DNA from: Gemmatimonadota bacterium
Lineage (GTDB): Bacteria; Latescibacterota; UBA2968; UBA8231
Assembly (NCBI GenBank): GCA_018660835.1
Contig: JABJJN010000080.1
Span: 62,001 to 126,000 of the forward strand
Reading direction: 5' to 3'
DNA: 64,000 bases
Shown here: positions 26,023-36,200 of the stretch, piece by piece
Layout: each line of letters opens with the position of its first letter
Position numbering within the stretch: the first letter of the stretch is position 1
Notes under the pieces: generated by a model
What the model saw: only the letters and a program-made list of their open reading frames with translations
The model's database searches: none
What the model was told of the DNA's origin: nothing
Position numbers and translations under genes: made by a program

Positions 26023-28240
26023 CACGGGTTGCAGCGATATAGAGATAGATACCCGGACCGACGGTCTTCCCGTCCCTGTCTGTGCCATCCCAGGCAATGA
26101 CCGTTGCACCCCGCTCAGCTTCGAGAAATCGAACCAGATTTCCATCCAGCGAGAACAGCGTCACCTCCGAGTCGAGTGGCAATCTTGCGAAGGTCAGCCG
26201 TGAACTCCCGGAGCCGTCGACGACGAGCGGATTCGGGTACACGAGGGGACCATTGCTCTGAGCGGACTCAACTCGACTGAGGCCAACCTGCAGCTGCCCA
26301 AGGCCTCCGAAGGTGCCGATCCAGAGCGACCCGTCAGACTCTCCATAGGTGACGGATGCGACGCGGTTATGGATCAAACCGCTGTTCTGGGTAGTGAAAG
26401 TGGTGACCAGGGTCCCCGTTGTCCGCAGCCAGGTCAGACCTGCACGTGTCCCGACCCAGACATTCCCCTGGTCGTCGAAGGTGATGGAAGTGATGAAGTT
26501 GGAATTCAATCCATCTTCGAGTCGGTATTCGCGCCATGTGGGGAATGAGAGACGGCCCGTGCCGGTGTTATAGGACCATGTAAGTCGATACAGACCATTG
26601 TCGGTTCCCACCCAGAGGACATTTGCCGTTGACACGGCGATGGCCGTGACATTGGCACTACGCAGTCTGGATTCGGTCGTCGGATTCACGACGGCAGACG
26701 TAGCCCCTGCAGCAAATGGCTCGGATCCATCGTCAAAGAACACGAAACCCTCTGTCGCCGTCGCCACCCACTTGGTTCCGTCCGGCCCGATCGCGACCCG
26801 ACTCAGATGCGTTGCGGCAGGTAGGCCCAGTGCATCCAGATCGTGAAGAAAGCTTCTGGTTGTTGGAAAGCTATCCATGACGACCAGACCCGCCTGGACA
26901 TTCGTCATCCACATGTGGCCCTGGGCATCGGGTTGGATGTCACTCACCACGACGAAGTCCGGCACGCTCGGTTGTGTGATCCCTCGTAGGGCAGAGTTGC
27001 GCTGGTCGAATGCACGCCAGGCGCCGTCGTCAAGGATCGCGACGCCACGACCCCACGTCGTAACCCAGAGATGTTCAGACTCGTCGCGCGCGATACCGAC
27101 GGCGAAGTCGGACGGCAAACCACCGTCGCGGCCGTAGACTTCCCAGCTGTCACCATCGTAGCGAAAGACACCGACAGGATCACCCTCCCTGTCGCTGGCA
27201 GTACTGGCCACCCACAACTCGCCGTTTTCGCCTGCCTCGATGTCGAACAGCTCGTTGCTGGGGGCATCTGCAAAGGCTGGAGGATCTGTGCGTCCAAGTG
27301 TGGCAAGCCCCGTAGGGGTGCCATACCACAGATCTTCTCCTGAAGGTGCAAGCGATTGGACGGCGTGGGGCACATCCAGCTCGCCCCAACTTCCAGCCCC
27401 GTGGCGCTCGTGCAGGTCTCCATCGGCACTGGCGACAAGTCTTCGAGGCTGACCGAAACTGCTCAGACCATCGACCTTGCCAAAGAACGCGATCGAGCGC
27501 CAACGAGACTGGCTCTCGTCAAAACGCCAGACAGCGAAGGCTCCACCACAGTAGAGTGTGTCATTGTGAACGATGAGACTTGAACTGTCCCCCATGAGTC
27601 GCGATGACGTCCAGCTGTCGGGATCCTGGAGATTCGTCGACGCCAAGGTTGCGTGAGCGACACCATCGCGAGTGGCGACAAACAGATTGCCCGCGTACAC
27701 GACCATCGCGCGGACCTCGGTGTTTTTCTGGAACTGTCCGAGTTGCCGGTAGGTCTCCTTGACCCTGCTGTTGGCGGTGAGGTAGACGCTGACACCGACG
27801 TCTGTGCCCACGAAGAGTCTGTCCTCGAGGGATAGGATGCTATTGATCCTGAGATCTCGAAGTGCATCCTGCGTCGGCACAAATTGGGCGTCCGCAAGGC
27901 GCAACTGGCGAAGACCGTCGCCATCGGTACCAAACCACAGATTTCCGGATGAATCTGGGCAGACCGACAGAACAAGATTCGCTTCCATTCCATCTGCCCG
28001 GGTGAAGGGTTGGTATGATTCAGCGACCGGATCGTACTGCAGGACGCCCCCAGCCGTGGCAGCGTAGACGCCCCCTTCGGCAAAAGCCAGGGCATTGATG
28101 GGTTGCATGCTCGTCAGTGCGCGCCATGACCCGGCTTGAGCAGCCGTTGCCGCAGGCAGCAGCGTCATCAGAGAGAAACCGAGAATCACGACATGGCCGC
28201 ACGATGTGCTCTGAAGGCCTCGCAAGAGGCGCGTACTCAT
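25976..28240 (-). CDS. PorZ-like protein: two beta-propellers plus sorting-type tail
   Basis: About 754 residues from the ATG at 28240, which gives a good signal sequence (about 1-34); the frame is open to 28318. The body is a series of two-component-regulator-propeller repeats (for example SSGNLWFGTDGDGL, ENGELWVAST, SEHLWVTTWGRGV, QGHMWMTNVQAGL, TANVLWVGTDNGLYRL, QGNVWVGTRAGL, DGSLWIGTFGGL). The number fits two seven-bladed propellers. A FlgD-like module (LVYPNPLVVDGSG, then WDGTDRDGKTVGPGIYLY) ends the protein. This is the architecture of PorZ, a surface component of the T9SS attachment complex with PorU, PorV and PorQ in Bacteroidetes. Its end overlaps the PorU-like gene start by 47 bases. 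No histidine kinase follows the propellers, so it is not a hybrid sensor. Confidence 0.72.
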   Translation of the reverse strand: MSTRLLRGLQSTSCGHVVILGFSLMTLLPAATAAQAGSWRALTSMQPINALAFAEGGVYAATAGGVLQYDPVAESYQPFTRADGMEANLVLSVCPDSSGNLWFGTDGDGLRQLRLADAQFVPTQDALRDLRINSILSLEDRLFVGTDVGVSVYLTANSRVKETYRQLGQFQKNTEVRAMVVYAGNLFVATRDGVAHATLASTNLQDPDSWTSSRLMGDSSSLIVHNDTLYCGGAFAVWRFDESQSRWRSIAFFGKVDGLSSFGQPRRLVASADGDLHERHGAGSWGELDVPHAVQSLAPSGEDLWYGTPTGLATLGRTDPPAFADAPSNELFDIEAGENGELWVASTASDREGDPVGVFRYDGDSWEVYGRDGGLPSDFAVGIARDESEHLWVTTWGRGVAILDDGAWRAFDQRNSALRGITQPSVPDFVVVSDIQPDAQGHMWMTNVQAGLVVMDSFPTTRSFLHDLDALGLPAATHLSRVAIGPDGTKWVATATEGFVFFDDGSEPFAAGATSAVVNPTTESRLRSANVTAIAVSTANVLWVGTDNGLYRLTWSYNTGTGRLSFPTWREYRLEDGLNSNFITSITFDDQGNVWVGTRAGLTWLRTTGTLVTTFTTQNSGLIHNRVASVTYGESDGSLWIGTFGGLGQLQVGLSRVESAQSNGPLVYPNPLVVDGSGSSRLTFARLPLDSEVTLFSLDGNLVRFLEAERGATVIAWDGTDRDGKTVGPGIYLYIAATRDGRTLRGKFAVVRAR

Positions 28241-28386
28241 TTCGTTGTGGCCTGCGCGGAGTGGGAGGAATTCTGCTTGAGCCGATTGGACGCCCAATAT
28301 GGTATTCGGGTTCGCCAACTCGAGTTTGGTCGCCGATTAAGCTAGCAGGTCGAATCGCCATCAACAAGCGCCAGCGAGGCGGATGC

Positions 28387-28415
28387 TTGACCACACTGGC
28401 GTGGCCCCTTTATCT
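28387..28415 (+). promoter_or_regulatory. Candidate sigma70-type promoter
   Basis: TTGACC (28387-28392) and TTATCT (28410-28415) are separated by 17 bases. A transcript would start near 28422, about 55 bases before the GTG start at 28478. It was identified by eye only. Confidence 0.4.
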
Positions 28416-28477
28416 GTCAGCCTCGAATTCGTCCGACACTTCGACCATGTAAGTCTGCCACACCGGAGTCAGCCGCC

Positions 28478-30238
28478 GTGAGCTATCTGAAAAAGAGTCA
28501 TGTCCGCATCGACACACCCATGGCACCACCTGCCTGGGCCTTGATGGAATGGGAATTGATCCGCACACAGGAACGCGCCTGTGGCGAATTCTTTGAGCGT
28601 TACTTCGACGAGCGCGGGTATCTGGAGTGTATCCCTCGTTGGGGCGGCAACGACGGTCCCGACGATGCCATCGAAAACCTCGTGAATTGGCCCGTCCTCT
28701 ACGTACTCGGTGGCCGTGACGATCTACGTGCCATGTGTGAGTTGGGCTGGGAAGGTCATCTGAAACAATACACCGAGGCGAAGACGACGCAGGTACCCTT
28801 CGCCCGCGACGGCATGTATTACCGCGAATTCCCGGTCATGTTCGACTGGGTCCACAATGGCGAAGGTCTTACAACCTTCAATCTGCACGGACTGATGGAC
28901 CCGACAGCTCGAGAATTCGACCGACGTGTGCGGCGTTTTGCCGGTTTCTATATGGGAGACGATCCGCAGTCGCCGAACTATGACAAGCAGCACAAGATCA
29001 TCCGCAGTCTGCTCAATGGCAGCCGCGGTCCCATGCTGCGCAAGGCGACAGCCCTCGATTGGGCCGGCGATCCGATGGATGAGGTGGAGGAACGCTTCAA
29101 CGCCCTACACGGCGAACGCAACTTCGCTGAAATGCTCGCTCACTTCGAGGACTACACAGATGTTGCGGGTGATCACCCGTCCAACATGGTTGCCACAACC
29201 CTCGGGCTGAATGCCTACGCCCTGACCGGTGAGGATGATTTCCGCGACTGGGTGCTGGAATATGCCGAGGCGTGGCGCCAGCGCACGATCGAAAACGACG
29301 GCATCATCCCTACCAACATTGGTCTCGATGGCACGATCGGTGGCGAGTGCGATGGCAAATGGTATGGTGGTTGTTATGGTTGGGCGTTTACTGTCGTCGT
29401 ACCGCAGACGGGTGGTCTGTCGAGTCGCAACACGCACTATCTGGGTATCGCCGGCTTTGGCAATGCTCTGTTGTTCAGCGGCGATCAGCGCTATGTCGAC
29501 GTATGGCGTCAGATGATCGACAAGATCAACAGCAACTCGAAGGTGGTCGATGGTGAGCAGCAATACCCACATATGTTTGGCGACGACGGTTGGTACGACT
29601 ACTCGGCGGCGCCCTACTCCCTTGGTGCTCTTGATGTCTACTACTGGTCGATGCAGCGTGACGATCTGAAACGCCTCAATACGGAAGGTGGTTGGATCGG
29701 CTTCCTTGAGGGCAACGCGGCTGATTATCCTGAAGCTGCTCTGCAACGAGATTTTGAGCGCGTGCGAGGACAGATGGAGAAGGTGCACAACGATACGACC
29801 ACGCCGGACACGCGACTGTCAGACAATCCGAATCCGCTGAATCCGGCAACGATCGGCTCCCTGGTAGAGCTGATGCTCGGCGGCATGGCACCAAGGCACG
29901 GCTGCCCGCTGCATTGTCGTCTGCGTTACTTCGACCCCGAGAATCAGCGACCGGGCATGCCTGACGGCGTGGGCGCACTGGTGGAGAAACTCGAAGCAGA
30001 TTCGACGACGGTGACCCTCGTCAATACGGATCAAGTTTCCCCGCGCCGCGTCATCGTCCAGGGCGGAGCATACGCTGAGCATCGATTTGGCAGCGTTTCC
30101 ATCAATGACGAACAGATCGCCGTCGACGGCACGTCCTTTGCCGTAGAACTGGCTCCGGGAGCTGGCGCGACACTGAAGATTGAAACACAGCGTTATGCGA
30201 GTCAGCCTAGCTTCGCTTTCCCGTGGGATCGTGACTAG
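28478..30238 (+). CDS. Putative (alpha/alpha)6-toroid glycosidase-like protein, cytoplasmic
   Basis: The protein has 586 residues without a signal peptide. The start is GTG at 28478: GGAG at 28464-28467 gives about 10 bases of spacing, and the next ATG (residue 15) has none. The sequence has repeated helical blocks with aromatic-rich turns (ERYFDERGYLECIPRWGGNDGPDD, then LVNWPVLYVLGG, GGCYGWAFTVVVPQ, HMFGDDGWYDYSAAPYSLGALDVYYW). It ends in a small beta-sandwich-like part (about 500-586). This layout is typical of six-hairpin glycosidases and polysaccharide lyase helpers found in Poribacteria and Latescibacteria. No catalytic pair can be assigned. The gene stands alone, divergent from the PorZ-like gene, convergent with the Rof-like gene. 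Confidence 0.6.
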   Translation: MSYLKKSHVRIDTPMAPPAWALMEWELIRTQERACGEFFERYFDERGYLECIPRWGGNDGPDDAIENLVNWPVLYVLGGRDDLRAMCELGWEGHLKQYTEAKTTQVPFARDGMYYREFPVMFDWVHNGEGLTTFNLHGLMDPTAREFDRRVRRFAGFYMGDDPQSPNYDKQHKIIRSLLNGSRGPMLRKATALDWAGDPMDEVEERFNALHGERNFAEMLAHFEDYTDVAGDHPSNMVATTLGLNAYALTGEDDFRDWVLEYAEAWRQRTIENDGIIPTNIGLDGTIGGECDGKWYGGCYGWAFTVVVPQTGGLSSRNTHYLGIAGFGNALLFSGDQRYVDVWRQMIDKINSNSKVVDGEQQYPHMFGDDGWYDYSAAPYSLGALDVYYWSMQRDDLKRLNTEGGWIGFLEGNAADYPEAALQRDFERVRGQMEKVHNDTTTPDTRLSDNPNPLNPATIGSLVELMLGGMAPRHGCPLHCRLRYFDPENQRPGMPDGVGALVEKLEADSTTVTLVNTDQVSPRRVIVQGGAYAEHRFGSVSINDEQIAVDGTSFAVELAPGAGATLKIETQRYASQPSFAFPWDRD

Positions 30239-30267
30239 CCTGAGACCGCAGCGACGGCCGTAAAGGG

Positions 30268-30513
30268 TCAGCTGGCAGGAGGAAGCGGCGCTCCGTCGAG
30301 TGAGACAATCCGATCGAGTCGAATCTTTCCACTCGGATGGGTGGTGATATACTCGGCGCCCTCGTGGGTGAATACGTCGGTGATTCGCACGACCGCTGTT
30401 GCCTGCGTGTCATCTGCGTCACGATAGACGAGTTCGCACGGTTTGCCCGTCACCGCCGCTGCTTCCAGGCGATCGTGAAAGGCACAGGAGATCGGCGTGT
30501 AGTGTTCGCTCAT
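30268..30513 (-). CDS. rof: Rof-like Rho-binding antiterminator
   Basis: The protein has 81 residues from the ATG at 30513. The frame extends 15 codons upstream, but that part is not conserved in character. The sequence starts YTPISCAFHDRLE and ends with RLDRIVSLDG, matching the pattern of E. coli Rof/YaeO (YQPINCDDYDNLE ... RLDKITSF). Rof is a small Sm-like-fold protein that binds the transcription termination factor Rho and reduces termination. The gene lies 63 bases downstream of the TauD-like gene on the same strand, so it may be the last gene of that operon. It is the only regulatory protein I can identify in the window. Homology is by motif recall; binding to Rho is inferred. Confidence 0.72.
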   Translation of the reverse strand: MSEHYTPISCAFHDRLEAAAVTGKPCELVYRDADDTQATAVVRITDVFTHEGAEYITTHPSGKIRLDRIVSLDGAPLPPAS

Positions 30514-30576
30514 GCTGTCCTCGCTGCCCCGGCCGGTTGCGTCCCACCATGATGGCAACGGACGACGACGACTTGT

Positions 30577-31791
30577 CTAAGTGACATTGAGGATACCTGC
30601 AGGAGTCGAGTAACCAGCCGCGACGTGCTCGTCCAACCATGGCTGCTCGTCATTTCGTGGTAAGGCCAACGCGGGCTCACCCTTGCAGCTCAACCGATAC
30701 AGTAGCCGCGCGTCATCGAGTGATGTGATGTTGGATTTGATGGGCGGCGAGTTGTGCAGGGTCATGTAGTTGTCCCACAGCGTCACGTCACCAGAAACGT
30801 GCGGATGATCGTAACGGAATTGCGGTTGCAGCACGTGAGCCTCAAGTCGATCCAGCAACACCCGTGACGCCTCCATGGACAGACCGTCCACTTCGATAGG
30901 TGGTCGCACACCAGGCCGCGAGGCCCAGATCGGACTATGTAGCGACTTCACACCAGACCGCGGGTTCGTCCGCACCAGTGGCGCCAGCCAGCCTTCATCC
31001 GGTGCATTCAGCCGACGCCGCACCTGCGTCTGCTCCAAATCGGCCTGTTGGGCCGCATCCAAAGCCGCAAAAGCTGCCGCTGTATCGGCAAAGGCTGTCT
31101 CACCATTGAGTGGCAACCGTGTGCGCAGACGCATGAGCTCGGCATCGGTGTCATCCAGATAGGGATGCGAGCTGCCCGTCGGGCCCGTCACCCACGTGCC
31201 AGACGCAGCATCGCGAGAGACCGGCGATCTGTGCACGAGGAACATGGAGACATAAATCGGCAGTGGTTCGTATTCGATATCCGTATGCCAGGATCCACCC
31301 CCCGAGACTCGCACCGCTCCTGCGTCTTTCCTGTCACCGCGGAAATTCGACGTCACCAACACCGTCGGCGATTCATGCGGCATGCACGCCAGTTCATCAG
31401 GGAAGGCGGCGTTGACCGCCGCTGCCGCCCGCTTCTCGAAAGGGACCCATTCGAAAGGTCCGTCACTGTCGCCATCCGACTGCGCCGGCTTGCCGCCGCG
31501 CAGAAAATTGTTTGGATGAGGCACCGGCGCGCCCCAGTGATTGGCAAAACGCTCAAAGTGGGCGAGGGAAAAGTTCGACAGATCCTGACCGGGAATACTC
31601 ACGATGCCAAAGTTGGCCAGTGCATCCAGGAGAAATGCTACCTGCTCAGAGGACAATTCTGGACGCAGGTCCATACCAACGAAACGTCGGCCTGCCCCAC
31701 TGGCCGCCAGGGGACCTTCACTGTGTGCCTGGGAGCCAAACAGTTCCCTGAGTTCGTCGTCCAATTCCTGCTGCCCGATCTCTCGGTTCAT
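30577..31791 (-). CDS. TauD/TfdA-family Fe(II)/2-oxoglutarate dioxygenase
   Basis: About 404 residues from the ATG at 31791, which has AAGGGAT about 10 bases upstream; a TTG seven codons earlier directly abuts the previous stop. The facial triad of the family is visible: WHTDIEYEPLP (HxD, about residue 168) and NYMTLHNSPP (distal His, about 344), with the 2-oxoglutarate-binding Arg in LLYRLSCKGE. TauD-family enzymes hydroxylate taurine, alkylsulfates, aryloxyacetates, quaternary amines and many natural products, using O2 and 2-oxoglutarate. The protein is longer than TauD (about 280) owing to an N-terminal extension and an insertion around residues 110-145. It follows a GH32/43-like and a heparinase-like gene, so the substrate may be a modified sugar. 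That is inference. Confidence 0.82.
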   Translation of the reverse strand: MNREIGQQELDDELRELFGSQAHSEGPLAASGAGRRFVGMDLRPELSSEQVAFLLDALANFGIVSIPGQDLSNFSLAHFERFANHWGAPVPHPNNFLRGGKPAQSDGDSDGPFEWVPFEKRAAAAVNAAFPDELACMPHESPTVLVTSNFRGDRKDAGAVRVSGGGSWHTDIEYEPLPIYVSMFLVHRSPVSRDAASGTWVTGPTGSSHPYLDDTDAELMRLRTRLPLNGETAFADTAAAFAALDAAQQADLEQTQVRRRLNAPDEGWLAPLVRTNPRSGVKSLHSPIWASRPGVRPPIEVDGLSMEASRVLLDRLEAHVLQPQFRYDHPHVSGDVTLWDNYMTLHNSPPIKSNITSLDDARLLYRLSCKGEPALALPRNDEQPWLDEHVAAGYSTPAGILNVT

Positions 31792-31812
31792 CTTTGATAG
31801 ATCCCTTTTCAA

Positions 31813-33237
31813 CTATTCAATCCAGAACGAATACAGCCTTGCCTGGTGCAGATAGAATCGTAGTCGCACCGGTTGCTCAAAGACCAGGTCATGCTTGGGC
31901 TTCCATTGCACCTTCGCCCTTACCTGATCACCGACGAAGGGCTCAGGTAGTTCTCCAGGCACCCAGAACCCGTCGTGCGGTCGTCGCGTTTGGGCATCAA
32001 CGATTTCTACATAGATCTTGCCCCACGTTGCTGCGGCGTTGATATAGACATCCTCGCCCTTCAGCTCGAAGGGTTTGGTTAAGATCTGTCCCGCCTCATC
32101 CGCAGCAAGGGCGGCAAAGCGATCAGCCGGCAGCTTCGCCAGTGACAAAGCGCCGCCATCATCGAAGGCCTCATCCTGCACGCCGAGTCTGAACAACTCT
32201 TTGTTGCGGTTGAATTCACGGTATTGCTCACGACTGCCGGGCAGACGTAGCGCATTGTAGTAGCACCAGATCTCGCCGTCCTCACGTACGACGGGTGCTC
32301 CCGCTGGTAGTAGTTGGCTGGTGCCGTAGTTGTCTCCGCGCCAGGGCTCGACGCCGATGAATACCTCTCGATTGGCGACACGTTCCCATTGATGCAGATC
32401 GCGCGAAACAGACATCTCGATCTGATTGATGCGTGTGTAGTTCGTCGCCGGAGGTGGGATCGCGCCGATGGGGTTGAAAACAGTCGGAAAGCCGACATAC
32501 AGTCCGGCATATGGCAGCACAGCCATGTTGTAAATCTCCGCCTTGTAATCCCTCTCGTCCACAAGTGGCGGAGTTAGATAGGCAGGGTTGTCCACAAACT
32601 CCCGGACTCGCCGACGACAGTTCTCCCAATCCACTTCGTCGGCGTGAAAGATCAGCTCCGGCTCGGTAAAAGTGCGGAAGTCCTGACTCTTCGAAAGCCA
32701 CACAGACCGTCCCCACTCGGTGCCATTTTTCACAAAGGCCAGATACTGCTGCGTCTGCGGATCGTAGGTGAATTGTGATTCGTCCTGGCTGGGGATCGTC
32801 TCCTCCAGCAATGTCCAGTCGAAGCCATCGGGAGATATGCCCAGCTGTCGCCCATTGTGACCAAACAATGCCTTGTAGCGTCTTGAAGCATCTTCTTCCG
32901 CTTCATCACGATGAATGTGATACATCCGCGGCTTGGCTGGATCACAGGCAATGTTGTTGTCGCGAGATCCGTCGTACTCGTAGAGCCCAAGGGAGGGCAG
33001 GTCCCAGTTTTCGCCATCCGCTGAGGTCGCATAGTTGGTGTGCGACCCCATGTACCACCACTCCCACAGATTCTTCTCCGGATTCCACTGCGGTGTTGCC
33101 CGACTCTGCACACCGCCGCGGATCATGGGACCACACTTGTTGGGCTTCTCCAGCACGCGATACACGCCGTCCTGTGTCTCCAGCGCTCCGTCATCGATCA
33201 GCAGTTGGTGATGAGTCTTTGGGTCGATCTGTTCCAT
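31813..33237 (-). CDS. Beta-propeller glycoside hydrolase-like protein (GH32/43-like)
   Basis: The protein has 474 residues. The ATG at 33237 shares one base with the heparinase-like stop (TGATG); a GTG one codon earlier is also possible. There is no signal peptide. Short repeats such as YATSADGENWDLPSLG, LGISPDGFDWTLLEE, WLSKSQDFRTFTEPE and MSVSRDLHQWERVANRE are the SxDGxxW blade motifs of five-bladed-propeller glycosidases (clans GH-F/GH-J). A small beta-sandwich-like domain follows at about 370-474 (FELKGEDVYINAAATWGKIYVEI). The catalytic acids cannot be placed confidently. It is a paralog of the protein at 62172-63578 (same order of domains and same C-terminal FxLHxARLYSFWIE/FQLRDADLFALQFD ending). 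Likely role: exo-acting sugar hydrolysis or sugar binding. Confidence 0.7.
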   Translation of the reverse strand: MEQIDPKTHHQLLIDDGALETQDGVYRVLEKPNKCGPMIRGGVQSRATPQWNPEKNLWEWWYMGSHTNYATSADGENWDLPSLGLYEYDGSRDNNIACDPAKPRMYHIHRDEAEEDASRRYKALFGHNGRQLGISPDGFDWTLLEETIPSQDESQFTYDPQTQQYLAFVKNGTEWGRSVWLSKSQDFRTFTEPELIFHADEVDWENCRRRVREFVDNPAYLTPPLVDERDYKAEIYNMAVLPYAGLYVGFPTVFNPIGAIPPPATNYTRINQIEMSVSRDLHQWERVANREVFIGVEPWRGDNYGTSQLLPAGAPVVREDGEIWCYYNALRLPGSREQYREFNRNKELFRLGVQDEAFDDGGALSLAKLPADRFAALAADEAGQILTKPFELKGEDVYINAAATWGKIYVEIVDAQTRRPHDGFWVPGELPEPFVGDQVRAKVQWKPKHDLVFEQPVRLRFYLHQARLYSFWIE

Positions 33238-36200
33238 CACTTGTCTCTCGTCGAGTCGATCTTTGCCAGTTCCACCAGATCCCCCACACCATACTGCCAG
33301 ATCGACACCGTTCGGTCTGACAGAGTTCGAGCCAATTCATCGGCAGACACCGCATCTGTCAAGAAAATCGCGTTTTCCTCGTCGTCAGCATCACCGCCCT
33401 GCCAGACACCTGCCACCTGCAACCGTATCTCTCCATCTGAGAGCCAGCTTCCTGCATAGTAGTCGGGCCCCGGTACCAGTTCACCATCTCGCATGGCGCG
33501 GCGCTGGCCAAAGGTGAGATACGCGCCGACCTGCACGCGGCCCTCGTCGACGGAACTGACGGGACCACGCCCCAGCAGTGCCGTTCCATCGAGATCCAGC
33601 CACAAGATGCCGTCCGCCTGCGCCTGGCCCGTCACCTTGTAGAGTGCGGCTCTGCCATGGTTGTAGACGCGCAGCGTCCGGCCCACAAATGGTTGACTGA
33701 CCAGATCAGGGGTTGTCGCGACGCCGACCCGGTTCGACTCGTAGTCAACGGCAACGATTGGGGCCGTCAAATAACCGCCCTCGTCGCCAGGCATCCATTC
33801 TCCCACCTGAACATCCCGCGTCGTTTCCCCGGCCCTTACGGTCTGTACTCGGACACCAATCGGTCGGTGCGTCGTTGTCGTGCTCGGCGTCAGCGGCACA
33901 TTCAGATGCAATCGATCCACGGCACCCTCGCGCGCTACTTCAAGTACCAGTGGCGTGTGCGACACGAGCCGCACCTGTTGCACAACGGGCTCACCTTGAT
34001 AGGCATCGAGGACACTCAGAAAGACCGACGCCTCGCCATCCGCCACCGACCGCCGGGCCAGCACATAGTCAAGATGCCAGTCTTGTGGACGGGCTGGTGA
34101 TCTTCCGCGGCCAGCAATCACTTCGAGTGGACCATCTACGGGCACCAGGTGGATTCGCAACCCGTCGCCCTCAGGCAGATCGCTGCGCCATGTCCACGCC
34201 ACCGGCTCTGCCAGGGTGGCTCGCTGGATGTCGGTGAGGAAACCGGGAAAGTCGTCACGTTCGCGACCCCAGCGATCTGTCCAGGTAGCAAACTGCTCTA
34301 CCTCGGCACCTGCCAGGGTGCCTGTCTCCTGTCGGCTCCAGTCCAAGGGCGGCGACTCCACAGGAACCAGTGGACCATGCCAGCTCTGATCGTGTTGCTC
34401 ACCGCCATCGACGGCAAACAGATCGACCGTGTAGAACTGGTCTTCATCCACATCGACGAGCACGACGAGGCGTTCGTAGAGCTGCGTCGGCTTGGCCCCC
34501 TCGCGAGCCGGTTGCACGCGCTCAACTGGATACGGGTCGTGACTTGCACTGATCACATGCACTCCATCCACGCTGGCGAAGAGACGGCCCATGCCGCCGA
34601 AGTCCTGCCGGGGCTGCGTCTCGTCGACGGTGACCGTGTTGTGCGCCATCGAATTCGAGTCCCACTGCCAACGGTAGTCCCAGGACACGGGATACCCCAG
34701 GTCCGGCAACCAGTCGACACCCCGTGCAAACAACCCCAGTGATAGATTGTCACATTGTCGATGACCGAGGAGCGAACTGTAGTTGAGCATGGCCGCTCGC
34801 CGCTGCTGGTCCGCACCTGAAGCGAGGATGCCGACACCATACCCGTCCAGCAGCCGCGAGCCACGGTCGATGTGGGATTCGGGCGTCTGTAGAGCGGCTA
34901 CGATGTCGTCCACCGGATAGGGTTCGAAGAGCTCGCCCTCGAAGGGCTTGCCGTCCATTCCTGTCGCCGCTCGGGCGAGACGTGCGTCGTTGTAGCGCCT
35001 GAAGGCAAACAGATTCTGCGTCGTCAGCATGGAGTACCATTGGGGGGCGACACGGCGCAATGCCGGAACCCCACCTGTGTCACCGATCGATGGCAGGTAG
35101 TAGTCGAGCATTGTCACATCGACGAACCAGTCAAAGATCATTTTTGCCTTGGGCTCGCCGAACAGATCAGGATACGTCTCGACGGGAAAGCGACCCGGAT
35201 GCCGCTGACGGATCGACGTCATCGCCTGGTCGACGCGGATCAGATCGAGCTTGATGCGATTGTAGCTGGGACTCTCGTGGCCACCGCCATCGCGCGTCAA
35301 CCCATTCACCAGAAGGTGCGCAGCATGACCCTCACCATGGAAGGTGTAGTCCACCATATCTGTAGAATTGGGCGACGAGGTAGCATTCGACGACGGGTCA
35401 ATATCGGCCAACGAGTCCGGGTAATCGTCGAGGACCAGGGCACATGCGAGGGCCGCCGCCTGGTGATGCCCTTCATTTCCCTTGATGGCGCCATTGAGGA
35501 GCCCCGTCATACCCGCACGCAGCAGGTAGTGCTCGATGTAGCCACGCAGATCTGCGGCATTTTCGACAGGTAACCCCTTGCCCTTGAGAAAAGCGAGCAT
35601 GTCGGGATCCTGATCCATGTAGTTGAACAGACCGTCATAGGCGTAGACGGCTCCTTCAAGGCAGAAGGTCTCCCAGATCAGATCCGTGATCATGCCCCCC
35701 GTCTTCCAACGGTAGTGCGGATCCCGTCCATTGTAGAGGGCGTAGAACAGTCGATCCTGTCGATCGTCATGGTTTGGATATTCACTGGCCAAACGCGCCA
35801 GCAGGATCACGCCCTTGCGACCATAACGCGCATCTCCCGTAAGGGCATACGCCTGAGACAGGGAGCGCAGTCCGGGAATGACGGCCGAGCCATAGGCCAT
35901 ATGGGCGTATTCCCGTAGGAAGTAGTACCTGCGGCCATCGACAACACAACCACTGCCATCGTCAGGGTAATCACCCGACGTCATATCCCCCGCTGCATAA
36001 TCATTGCTCGGATACCACTCTCCGCCGAGCATGCACTGGATCTTGTACGGATGGTTGATCGGATCGATCTTGTAGGGACACCAGGGGTCGATGGCTCGCA
36101 CATCCGTGCCGTGTACAGGGCAAATGGCACGCGCCTCGTGTTCCATGGCCCGAGCGATCTTCGTCGTCGGCTGTAGCAGCCACATAAACTCGTCGCTCTG

